DNA of 45,317 nt. Origin: Myxococcota bacterium (GTDB taxonomy: Bacteria > Myxococcota_A > Polyangia > Polyangiales > Houyiibacteriaceae). Both the position numbers and the translations under genes were made by a program. The stretch is taken from NCBI GenBank assembly GCA_025453555.1, contig JALOQC010000113.1:1-45317 (forward strand), given 5' to 3'. Positions 9,070 through 17,300 of the stretch are shown piece after piece (the stretch's first letter is position 1; each line of letters begins with the position of its first letter). A model generated the notes under the pieces. The model did not search any database, was not told where the DNA came from, and saw only the letters and a list, made by a program, of their open reading frames with translations.

Positions 9070-11475
9070 TCAGATCGCGTCGGGGAACTGCGCGGTGCAG
9101 TCCATGTAGCCGAGCGCGACGAGCTGCTGACAGAGCTCTCGGGTCATCTCGGCGTTCTCCGCCCTGACGCGCGAGCCGCCCGCGTCGTCGCCTTCGAGCC
9201 AGCGGGAACGGTCGCGCGCGCCGAGCTGTTGTCCCGCGAGCGCGCGCAGGTAGCGCATCGCGATCGGGTGACGGCGCACGTCGAGCGCGTCGTTCCGTTC
9301 GCGCGGATCGCGCGCGAGATCGAAGAGCACGTAGGTCAGGCTCGAGCGCAGCACGAGCTTCCAATCCATTCCGCGGATCACGCGCCGGTTCTCCTGGAAG
9401 TCGCTGAACGCGACCCACGGCCCCTCGGGCGGCGCGCCGCGGAGGAAGCCGAGCAGGGAGCGCCCCTCGAATTCGCTCGGCACCTCGACGCCCGTCGCTT
9501 CGAGCACCATCGGCGCGATGCCCATCGTGCTCACGACCTCGCGCACGCGCGCGCCGGCGGGCGCGACGCCCGGCCAGCGCACCATCAGCGGCACCTCGAT
9601 CAGCTCCTGGAAGATCGAGTGGCCGTGCCCCCAACTCCCGTGATCTTCGAACTCTTCGCCGTGATCGGCGGTGACCACGAAGATCGTTTGATCGAGGATG
9701 CCGCGCTCCTCGAGGCGCCGGAGAAAACGCGCGAAGTGCTCGTCGTGGTAGCTGATCTCTCCGTCGTAGAGCGCGCGCAGGCGGACCTTGTCGCTCTCGG
9801 TGAAGACGACGCGCGGCGGGTTTCGCTTCGCGTCCTCGAGCAGCAGGTGCGTGCGGCGGTTCTGGACCGGGCCGTCGTAGTCGGTGCGCGCGTCGTAGCG
9901 GTGGAGGTGCTCGTCCGGCGGGTCGTAGGGCACGTGCGGATCGATGGTGTGCACGTACGTGAAGAGCCGGCGCTGCGGGTCCTCGTCGAGCTGCGCTTCC
10001 ATCCAATCGCCCGCTTCGCGGAAGACGTTGCTCGCGTTCGTGTTGCGCTGCTCGCGGATGTAGTTGGTGTAGTGGTCCCAGCCCTGATCGAACCCGAACG
10101 CGCGCGAGACGTAGCCGTTCGCGATGAAGCTCCCGGTGCGAAAGCCGCGGCGCTGGAAGATCTCGCCGAGCGTCAGCGCGGACTGGGGCAATCGTGAAGC
10201 GTCGTTCTTCGCACCGTGGGTCGCCGGAAAGAGGCTCGTGAGGATCGAAGCCACCGCCGGCTTGGTCCAGTTCTCCGGCGACTGCGCGTTCTCGAAGACC
10301 ACGCCCTCGCGCGCGAAACGATCCATCGCGGGGGTGTGTACGCGCGAGCTCGGATCGTACGCGCGCAGCGCGTCGGCGCGCAGCGTGTCGACCAAGAGGA
10401 TCACCACGTGTTTTGCGTGCGGCGCGGTCTCGCTGCCGAGCGACGCGAGCTCCACCTCGGGGAGCGTGACGCGCAGATCCGCGAGCGAGACCTCCGCCGA
10501 GTCCGACACCAGCTCGAGGCGCACGAGCTGACGCGCGTGGGGAGTCAGATCGATCGCGTGCTCGACGAAGCGCGGGCTCGGCGCCGCGTCGAGCAGCTCG
10601 ACCGGCTCGCCTGTCTCCCGCGCGAGCCGGACCCGCAGCCGCCCCGCGCTCGCGTGCGCGAAGCGCAGGTGAATCGGCCCCCGCTCTGCATGGGGCACCT
10701 CGAAGTGGAACGCCGCCGTGGTGCTCGGCGACAGACGCAGACCTTCGCGCGCTTCGCCCTCCGCGACGACCGGTCCGCGCGCGAGGCTCGGCGGCGTGGT
10801 CGGCGCGTCGCTGCGCGCGAGGTGGATCGACGCGACCTCGAACGACGTCGCTTCGCCGTCGACGTCGCGGGTCTCGGTGCCGCGCAGCAAGAGGTAGCCC
10901 TCGCCCGCTCGGACCCGGTCGGCTGGGATCGGAATCGCGAGCTCGCGGAACGCGCCCGGCTCCACCGCGTGCTCTCCGAGCGGCGCGTCGTCCCAGAACG
11001 CGAGCAACGGCCCGCCGCCCACGTTGCGCAGTCGCACGCGGAGGGTGAGCGCGGACGGCGCGCGCACGTCGACGTAGACGCGGCCCATCGTGCCGAAGCG
11101 GCTGAATCGCTCGTCGCCTTCGATCACGTCGCGACCCCAGCCGCTGTTCCAAGTCCCGCTGGTGTGTTTGTGACGCGCCGGGGTGCCGAAGGGGATGAAC
11201 ACGCCGTCGCGATCGAGGTCGGCGAGGTGGGCGAGGCGCTGGAGATCGAGGTGGGTGCGCCCCGCGAGCGCGCGCGGCGTCGAGGGCTCGGAGGGCGTGG
11301 CCTCTCGCGGGGTCTCGGAGGGTGTGCCTTCGGTCGAGGGCGTCACGGCGGTGGTCGGCGCCGGAATCCCGGGCGTCGTCGCAGGGGTGGCCGTCGAGGT
11401 CGGCTCGGACGAGGGCTCGTCGTTGCACGCGGGCGCGACGAGCAGGAGAAGGATCGAGAGGGAACGTCGAAACAT
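9070..11475 (-). CDS. Alkaline-phosphatase superfamily (sulfatase-like) lipoprotein with Thr nucleophile
   Basis: 801 aa. The N-terminus is a signal peptide with a lipobox-like VAPAC (MFRRSLSILLLLVAPAC), so it is likely membrane-anchored and exported. Residues about 25-340 follow a Thr/Pro/Glu-rich linker and look like a beta-rich, possibly carbohydrate-binding, region without a recognised family. The catalytic domain starts near 355 with VILLVDTLRADALR (metal ligand Asp), continues with NWTKPAVAS near 402 and ends with VTADHGEEF near 605 plus a GHGHS loop. Classical sulfatases have C/S-x-P-S-R where this protein has T-K-P-A. It therefore cannot carry formylglycine and more likely acts as a phosphatase, phosphodiesterase or phosphotransferase using Thr, or is inactive. 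TACGCT lies 19 nt before the ATG with a GCGAGG ribosome site between. Confidence 0.85.
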   Translation of the reverse strand: MFRRSLSILLLLVAPACNDEPSSEPTSTATPATTPGIPAPTTAVTPSTEGTPSETPREATPSEPSTPRALAGRTHLDLQRLAHLADLDRDGVFIPFGTPARHKHTSGTWNSGWGRDVIEGDERFSRFGTMGRVYVDVRAPSALTLRVRLRNVGGGPLLAFWDDAPLGEHAVEPGAFRELAIPIPADRVRAGEGYLLLRGTETRDVDGEATSFEVASIHLARSDAPTTPPSLARGPVVAEGEAREGLRLSPSTTAAFHFEVPHAERGPIHLRFAHASAGRLRVRLARETGEPVELLDAAPSPRFVEHAIDLTPHARQLVRLELVSDSAEVSLADLRVTLPEVELASLGSETAPHAKHVVILLVDTLRADALRAYDPSSRVHTPAMDRFAREGVVFENAQSPENWTKPAVASILTSLFPATHGAKNDASRLPQSALTLGEIFQRRGFRTGSFIANGYVSRAFGFDQGWDHYTNYIREQRNTNASNVFREAGDWMEAQLDEDPQRRLFTYVHTIDPHVPYDPPDEHLHRYDARTDYDGPVQNRRTHLLLEDAKRNPPRVVFTESDKVRLRALYDGEISYHDEHFARFLRRLEERGILDQTIFVVTADHGEEFEDHGSWGHGHSIFQELIEVPLMVRWPGVAPAGARVREVVSTMGIAPMVLEATGVEVPSEFEGRSLLGFLRGAPPEGPWVAFSDFQENRRVIRGMDWKLVLRSSLTYVLFDLARDPRERNDALDVRRHPIAMRYLRALAGQQLGARDRSRWLEGDDAGGSRVRAENAEMTRELCQQLVALGYMDCTAQFPDAI

Positions 11476-11654
11476 GGCGCCTCGCAGGAGGGGCAGCGTA
11501 GGCCGATCGATCGCGGGACGCGATCGGGTGCCCGTGAGACGGCGGAGACTCGGGTCGCGATTCCGGGCGTCGGTCCACGAGCCGGAGACGTCCGCGTCGT
11601 GGTGACGGCCGCGTGACGATCGGTGGCTCTCGCGCGAGGTTCGCCGCATGATCG
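11476..11654. other. Divergent intergenic region
   Basis: About 180 bp between divergent start codons. On the minus side it holds TACGCT (-10-like) and a GCGAGG ribosome site for the lipoprotein. On the plus side only GCGAGG about 16 nt before the cyclase ATG was noted. Confidence 0.4.
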
Positions 11655-12665
11655 ATGCCGATGCCGACCCCGCGCCCACGATCGCCGGAGCACGCGCTGC
11701 GTGTCCTCGTGGATCTCACGCGGGCGCTGACCGAAGCAGACATCGGCCTCGAAGCTGCGCTCAAGCTGGTGACGGACGCCGCCGTCGCGCTCTTCGCGGC
11801 GAGCCACGCCTCGCTGCGCGTGCTCGACGACTCGGGGGAGCAGCTCCTCAGCGGCGCGCGCAGCGGGGTGGGCACACACGCGGCACCGGTGCGTTTTCGT
11901 CGCGGCGAGGGCGTCGCGGGCTGGGTGATCGAGCACGGCGAGGTCGCCCGCGTCGACGACATCGTGAACGACCCGCGCTTCGTTCACATCGCGGGGCAAG
12001 GCTTCGAGATGGCGTCGCTGCTCTGCGTGCCGCTCTTCAGCGCGGGCCGTGTGGTCGGCTGTCTGGCGCTCTCCGCCGACGAGCCGTCGCACTTCAGTGA
12101 CGAGGACGAGGTCCTCGGGCGCCTGCTGGCCAACTGCGCGGTGCCACCGCTCGAGCGCGCACGATTGCAGCGGCTCGCGATCACCGACGCGCTCACGGGC
12201 ACCCTGCGACAGAGCCAGCTCGGCCCGGTGCTGAACGAGGCCATCCGCAGCACACGCGCGCACCGCGGCTCGCTCTCGGTGCTCGCGATCGATCTCGATC
12301 ACTTCAAGGACGTGAACGATCGCCATGGGCACCTCGTGGGCGACGAGGTCCTCCGCGTGTTCGCGCGTCGTCTGCGGCAGCTCGTGCGTGGTGAGGACGT
12401 GGTGATCCGCCGCGGCGGAGAAGAGTTCGTGGTGGTGCTCCCGGGCTGCGACCTCCGCATCGCGCAGGTGGCGGCGGAGCGAATTCGCGCGAGCCTCGCG
12501 ACCGAGCCGATCGCGCTCGAGGACGGACGCACGATCGATCAGCGCGCGTCGCTCGGGGTCGCGCAGTGGGACGGCGCGGAGGACGCGAAGGGCCTCGAGC
12601 ACCGCGCGGACGACGCGCTCTACCGCGCGAAGCGGACCGGTCGCGATCGCGTCGTAGCGGCTTGA
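11655..12665 (+). CDS. GAF-GGDEF diguanylate cyclase
   Basis: 336 aa, cytoplasmic. Residues about 15-165 form a GAF sensor domain (GEGVAGWVIEHGEVARVDD, then LLCVPLFSAGRVVGCLAL). Residues about 170-335 form the GGDEF domain, with ITDALTGTL, LDHFKDVNDRHGH (metal and GTP site) and active-site RRGGEEF near 257. The inhibitory I-site RxxD is present as RGED exactly five residues before GGEEF, so product feedback by c-di-GMP is expected. It therefore should make c-di-GMP in response to a small ligand or redox signal sensed by GAF. The start could be 11655 or the ATG two codons on. The next gene is a response regulator 140 bp downstream on the same strand. A PilZ effector is encoded at 39544; no specific connection is shown. 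Confidence 0.93.
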   Translation: MPMPTPRPRSPEHALRVLVDLTRALTEADIGLEAALKLVTDAAVALFAASHASLRVLDDSGEQLLSGARSGVGTHAAPVRFRRGEGVAGWVIEHGEVARVDDIVNDPRFVHIAGQGFEMASLLCVPLFSAGRVVGCLALSADEPSHFSDEDEVLGRLLANCAVPPLERARLQRLAITDALTGTLRQSQLGPVLNEAIRSTRAHRGSLSVLAIDLDHFKDVNDRHGHLVGDEVLRVFARRLRQLVRGEDVVIRRGGEEFVVVLPGCDLRIAQVAAERIRASLATEPIALEDGRTIDQRASLGVAQWDGAEDAKGLEHRADDALYRAKRTGRDRVVAA

Positions 12666-12805
12666 TCGTGGGATCGCCACGGGACGACGCGAACCGCCAT
12701 CACGCCTTTGCGCTCCGAATCTCTCTGCGATTTCGAGCGCTTGCGCGGAGCTACCGCGAACGGAGTAGAGGGGGCTTCGACAATCGTCGAGGGCGCGAGC
12801 ACACT

Positions 12806-13258
12806 GTGACCGTGGCGTCGCGCCGACATCGCGTGCTCGTGGTCGACGACGAAGCGGGGATTCGCCTGCTCCTCGATCGCGCGCTCACCCGGGCGGGGTT
12901 CGAGGTGCGCGCGGTCGGTTCGCTCGAGGAAGCGCTCTCGGAGCTCTACGACGCGGACGGGATCGTGACCGATTACCACCTCGGCCAGGGCGTGACGGGC
13001 AACGACGTCGTGCTCGCCGCGCAGGCTCGCCTCGGACGCACCGCGCCGCCCGCGATCCTCGTGACCGCGACGCCAGACGACGTGCCCGGCGAAGAGCGCG
13101 TGCGCTTCGTGGAGGTGCTCGCGAAGCCGTTCCGCTTGCCGACGTTGATCGACGCGGTGCGGGTGATGCTCGCGGATCGTCGGCCGCGCACGCGCTCGAG
13201 CGTGGAGCCACGGCCGATCGAGGCGTGGCTCGCCGACCGCGACGGAACCGAAGACTGA
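12806..13258 (+). CDS. Single-domain response regulator (receiver protein)
   Basis: About 150 aa, essentially one CheY-like receiver domain. It starts RHRVLVVDDEAGIRLLL (acidic pocket DDE), has phosphoacceptor Asp in GIVTDYHLG, the switch Thr in LVTATPDD and the conserved Lys in LAKPFRLP. A short Arg-rich, acidic-ended tail of about 25 residues follows and no output domain is present, so it probably relays phosphate or acts by protein contact. The start is uncertain: GTG at 12806 or 12812; a GAGGG lies 12 nt before the first. No histidine kinase is encoded in this window, so its partner is elsewhere. It follows the GGDEF gene, but the gap is large enough for its own promoter. Confidence 0.88.
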   Translation: MTVASRRHRVLVVDDEAGIRLLLDRALTRAGFEVRAVGSLEEALSELYDADGIVTDYHLGQGVTGNDVVLAAQARLGRTAPPAILVTATPDDVPGEERVRFVEVLAKPFRLPTLIDAVRVMLADRRPRTRSSVEPRPIEAWLADRDGTED

Positions 13259-13367
13259 CGCCCTCGGGCCGCTCGGCCTCTCGTTCATCGAACACGAGCC
13301 ATGTCACGTGTCGACGAGGTTTGCTCGCCAGCGAGAGCGACCACTCGATCTGCCGAACCCTCTGGGG

Positions 13368-13994
13368 TCAGCCACGACGCTTGAACAGGCGCGCGCGCGT
13401 GTCGGGATCCCGCAGCGCGCGCACCAGCGGTACCACCACGAAGAGCGTGACGATCCCACCGACGACGGGCAGCACGAAGCGGTCGATGTCGATGCCGTGC
13501 TCGGCGAGGACGGTCGCGCCGTAGTAGCCGACCACGGGCAGACCGATCGCCCAGAGCGCGCCGCCGAGGAAGTTGTAGACCATCAGCTGACGCACCGGCA
13601 TCTCGGCGATCCCCGCGAAGAACGGGATGAACGATCGCACCGCGGGAATGAACCGGCCGAGCACGAGCGCCTTGCCGCCGTGGCGTGCGTAGAAGACGCG
13701 CGCCCGCTCGATGTGCTCGCGTCGGATGAGCACGCTCTTTTCTGGGTCGAGCCAGCGCGTGCCGACCGCGCGACCGGCCCAGAAGCCCGCCGCCACACCC
13801 GCGACCGACGACACGAAGAGCGTGAAGATCAGCTCCACGAGATCGAAGCGCCCGCGCGCCGCGAAGAGGCCCATCGTGAGCAAGAGGCTGTCGCCGGGCA
13901 GCCAGAAGGCGAATGGGAACCCGCTCTCGAAGAAGATGATGAGCGCGACCCCGATGAGGCCAGCGGTCCCGATGAGCTCTTCCATGCTGCCCAT
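13368..13994 (-). CDS. DedA family (VTT/SNARE-associated) membrane protein
   Basis: 208 aa integral inner-membrane protein. The family signature is clear: an N-terminal re-entrant segment with FESGFPFAFWLPGDSLLL, a central GFWAGRAVGTRW, and the arginine motif RFIPAVRSFIPFFAG near 112-126, followed by two strongly hydrophobic helices (FLGGALWAIGLPVVGYYG and IVTLFVVVPLV). Members such as UptA/PopT and DedA/YqjA have been linked to recycling of undecaprenyl phosphate or other lipids and to envelope homeostasis; which applies here is unknown. The ATG at 13994 begins MGSMEELIG; a second Met three codons on is also possible. Convergent with the response-regulator gene. Confidence 0.93.
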   Translation of the reverse strand: MGSMEELIGTAGLIGVALIIFFESGFPFAFWLPGDSLLLTMGLFAARGRFDLVELIFTLFVSSVAGVAAGFWAGRAVGTRWLDPEKSVLIRREHIERARVFYARHGGKALVLGRFIPAVRSFIPFFAGIAEMPVRQLMVYNFLGGALWAIGLPVVGYYGATVLAEHGIDIDRFVLPVVGGIVTLFVVVPLVRALRDPDTRARLFKRRG

Positions 13995-14031
13995 GTGCGC
14001 GAGGGATTGACGTTTATTGGAGCCGGCCGCC

Positions 14032-14050
14032 AGGCCGAGCGACTCGACGT
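14032..14050. repeat. 19-bp direct repeat, copy 2
   Basis: Exact copy of the sequence at 7020-7038 in the same orientation, 7.0 kb apart. Both copies are followed within about 25 bp by GACCGAACC. Confidence 0.6.
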
Positions 14051-14260
14051 CACGTGAGCGTCGCCGTCAGGCGACCGAACCAAGCCAATAGCAGGCTTCG
14101 CGCGTGCGGCGAGACGCGACGTGGCGTTCGTCTCCGAATGGAGGCGTACGAGCGCCGCTGGTCCTCCACGGAGCGGCGTACCGCACGGTTCGCGGCGTGA
14201 CGAACGCAGGTGTCGCTACGTGACGCCGACGTGAGGACTCACGAGCGCGGCTTTGCGGGT

Positions 14261-14308
14261 GCTGTGGGTGGGTGTCATACCCCGCCGCGAAAGCCCGGCT
14301 CCCACAGC
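14261..14308 (+). promoter_or_regulatory. Inverted repeat / stem-loop upstream of NRPS
   Basis: GCTGTGGG (14261-14268) and CCCACAGC (14301-14308) can pair over a 32-nt loop that contains further GC-rich complementarity. It lies about 60 bp before the NRPS start. It could be an operator or an upstream terminator; no T-run follows. Confidence 0.35.
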
Positions 14309-14355
14309 CTGTCGTCCACCTCCGGAAATCACGGATTCGTGACGGCGAGATCGGA

Positions 14356-14361
14356 TAGGTT
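14356..14361 (+). promoter_or_regulatory. Candidate leaderless -10 box TAGGTT
   Basis: TAGGTT ends 8 nt before the NRPS ATG at 14370, with spacer CGGCCCCG. The same hexamer stands 7 nt before the MBL gene at 43648. Confidence 0.55.
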
Positions 14362-14369
14362 CGGCCCCG

Positions 14370-17300
14370 ATGAACTTCAGCTCGTACCTCATGGGCGCGG
14401 AGTCCCTCCTCGTGCAGTGCGCGGAGATCCTCCTGCAGCGCGGTCACACGATCCGCGGCGTCATCAGCGACAACCGAGAGATCACCGCGTGGGCGCGTGG
14501 CCGCGGCATCCCGGTGCTCGAGCCCGGCAAGGGGCTGGCAGAGCGCATCAACGAGGAGTTCGACTGGTTCTTCTCGATCGCGAACCTGCGCATCGTGCCG
14601 GACGCGGTGCTCGCGAAGGCCAAGCACGGCGGAGTGAACTTCCACGACGGCCCGCTGCCGAAGTATGCCGGCCTGAACGCGCCGAACTGGGCGCTGCTCC
14701 ACGCGGAGCCGCAGCACGGCGTCACGTGGCACCGCATCGAAGGCGGCGTCGACGAGGGCAACGTGCTCGCGCAGCGGTTCTTCGAGGTGCCGCCGCTCGC
14801 GACCGCGCTCGAGCTGAACCAGCGCTGCTACGAGGCGGCGATCGAGTCGTTCTCGGACGTGCTCGAAGCGCTCGAGCAGGGTCGCGGGAAGGGTGAGCCG
14901 CAGGATCTCTCGCGCCGCACGTACTTCGCGAAGAACGATCGCCCGGAGGCGATGGCGCTCGTCGACTGGACGAAGGACGCCGAAGCGATCGTGCGTCTGG
15001 TGCGCGCGCTCGACTACGGCCCGAAGTATCCGAACCCGCTCGCGTTCGCGAAGATCTGGGTCGGCGACGGCGACGTGGTCCTCGTACGCGCGGCCGAGGT
15101 CGCCCACGGATCGGGCGCGCCGGGCGCGGTGCTCGAAGCGGCCCCCGAGGGCGCGGTCGTCGCGTGTGGCACCGGCGCGGTGAAGCTGCTCGCGCTCAGC
15201 GACGAAGAAGGCAAGCCGCGCTGCCCGTCGACGCTCGCAGGCAAGACGCTGCGCCACGCCTCGGCCGAGCTGCGCAAGTCGCTGACGGAGAAGAACGCCG
15301 AAGCCGCAGCGGCGGAAGACTTCTGGGCCAAGCGCCTCGAGACGCTCGACCTGGTCGAGATCGCCGGCCTCTCCGCGAAGAGCGGTTCCGCGCAGCCCGC
15401 GAAGGTCGACCTCGATCCGGCCGGGCTCGAAGGTGCGGCCTGGGTCACGGGCGTGGGCGCGTTCCTCGGTCGCGTCGGCAACAAGACACGTTTCCACGTC
15501 GGATACCGCGCGGCGCGCTTGCCCGATCAAATCGGCGACGCCGCCGACTTCTTTGCGCCTTCGGTCCCGCTCGACGTCGACGTGAGCGGCACCGTGGGCA
15601 GCGCGCAGGCGCTCCTCGACAAGGAGCTCTCGCGTGTGCACGAGCGCTTCACCTTCCCGAAGGATCTCGTCGCGCGTCGCCCGCAGGCGACCACGCGCGC
15701 TCTTCTACGACGCCGAGCTTTTCCCGACGGTCGATGCGGAGACCTTCGCGCGTCGTCTCGGCGTGTTGCTCGCGGCAGCCGGGGAGGACGAGACGCTCGT
15801 CGCGAAGCTGCCGCTGCTCACCGATCAAGAGCGTCGCCGGATGCTCCACGAGTGGAACGCCACCGGCACGCCCTACCGCGCCGACGCGACGATGCACCAG
15901 CTCTTCGAGGAGCAGGTCGACGCGACGCCCGACGCGACCGCGATCGTCTTCGAGGGGCAGGCGCGAACCGCGTCGCGCACGTGCTCGCGCAGCACGGCGT
16001 GAAGCCGGACTCGATCGTCGGCCTCTACTGCCAGCGCTCGCTGGAGCTCGTGGTCGGCGCGCTCGGCATCCTCAAGGCGGGCGGCGCCTACGTGCCGCTC
16101 GATCCGGAGTACCCCGCCGATCGCGTCGAGCTGATGCTCGAGGATAGCCGCGCGAAGGTCGTGGTCACGCACCACGAGGCGAAGGGCAAGCTGCACACCG
16201 ACGCGACGGTGGTGGTGATCGACTCCGATCCGCACGTCGCGCGCGCGCCGGCGACGCGGCTCGGAGAGACCTCGCGCCCCGAGCACCTCGCGTACGTGAT
16301 CTACACCTCGGGATCGACCGGTCGTCCGAAGGGCGTGATGGTCGAGCACCGCAACGCCTCGAACTTCTTCACCGGCATGGACGCGCGCATCCCGCGCCGC
16401 GAGGACGGTGTCTCTGGGTCGGCGGGGTCAACCGCCGACGGCCAACAAGACGTCTGGCTCGCGGTGACGAGCCTCTCCTTCGACATCTCGGTGCTCGAGC
16501 TCTTCTGGACGCTCGCGCGCGGCTTCAAGGTCGTGGTGCACCGCGACCGCGAGCGCGTGAAGGCGAGCGGGATCGATCCCGACGTCGCGGCCAAGCCGAT
16601 GGGCTTCGGCGTCTTCTACTGGGGCAACGACGACGGACAGGGCCCGCGCAAGTACGAGGTGCTCCTCGAAGGCGCGAAGCTCGCGGATCGGCTCGGCTTC
16701 ACGAGCATCTGGACGCCGGAGCGACATTTCCACGCGTTCGGTGGGCCGTACCCGAACCCCAGCGTCACTGGCGCGGCGGTCGCGGCGGTCTCGCAGAACC
16801 TCTCCATCCGCGCGGGCTCCTGTGTCGCGCCGCTCCACCACCCGATCCGCATCGCGGAGGAGTGGGCGGTGATCGACAACCTCTGCAACGGCAAGGTCGG
16901 CCTCGCGTTTGCGTCGGGCTGGCAGCCGGACGACTTCGTGCTGCGCCCGGAGAACTCCCCGCCGAACAACAAGCAGGCGATGCTCGACTACATCGACGTC
17001 GTGCGCCGGCTGTGGCGAGGCGAGACGGTGCAGTTCCCGACCGGCAAGGGCGACGCGACCTTCGGCGTCGTCTCGCAGCCGCGACCGGTGAGCGACGAGC
17101 TGAACGTGTGGGTGACCACCGCGGGCAACCCGGACACCTACCGCGACGCGGCGCGCGCGGGCGCGCACGTGCTCACGCACTTGCTCGGGCAGTCGATCGA
17201 CGAGCTCGCGGGCAAGGTGAAGATCTACCGCGAGGAGCTGAAGGCGCTCGGCAAGGATCCGAACGCGTTCAAGGTCACGCTGATGCTCCACACGTACCTC

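Larger units (their letters stand above)
13995..14369. other. 375-bp divergent intergenic region upstream of the NRPS
   Basis: No gene is seen. It contains the second copy of the 19-bp repeat (14032-14050), a TTGACG sequence at 14006, a stem-loop (14261-14308) and a TAGGTT box next to the NRPS start. The rest is unremarkable GC-rich DNA with many short stops. Confidence 0.5.

Noticed and set aside
7020-14050. Integrated island bounded by direct repeats
   Set aside because: No integrase, tRNA or transposase lies inside or beside; the repeats are short and one overlaps a stop codon.
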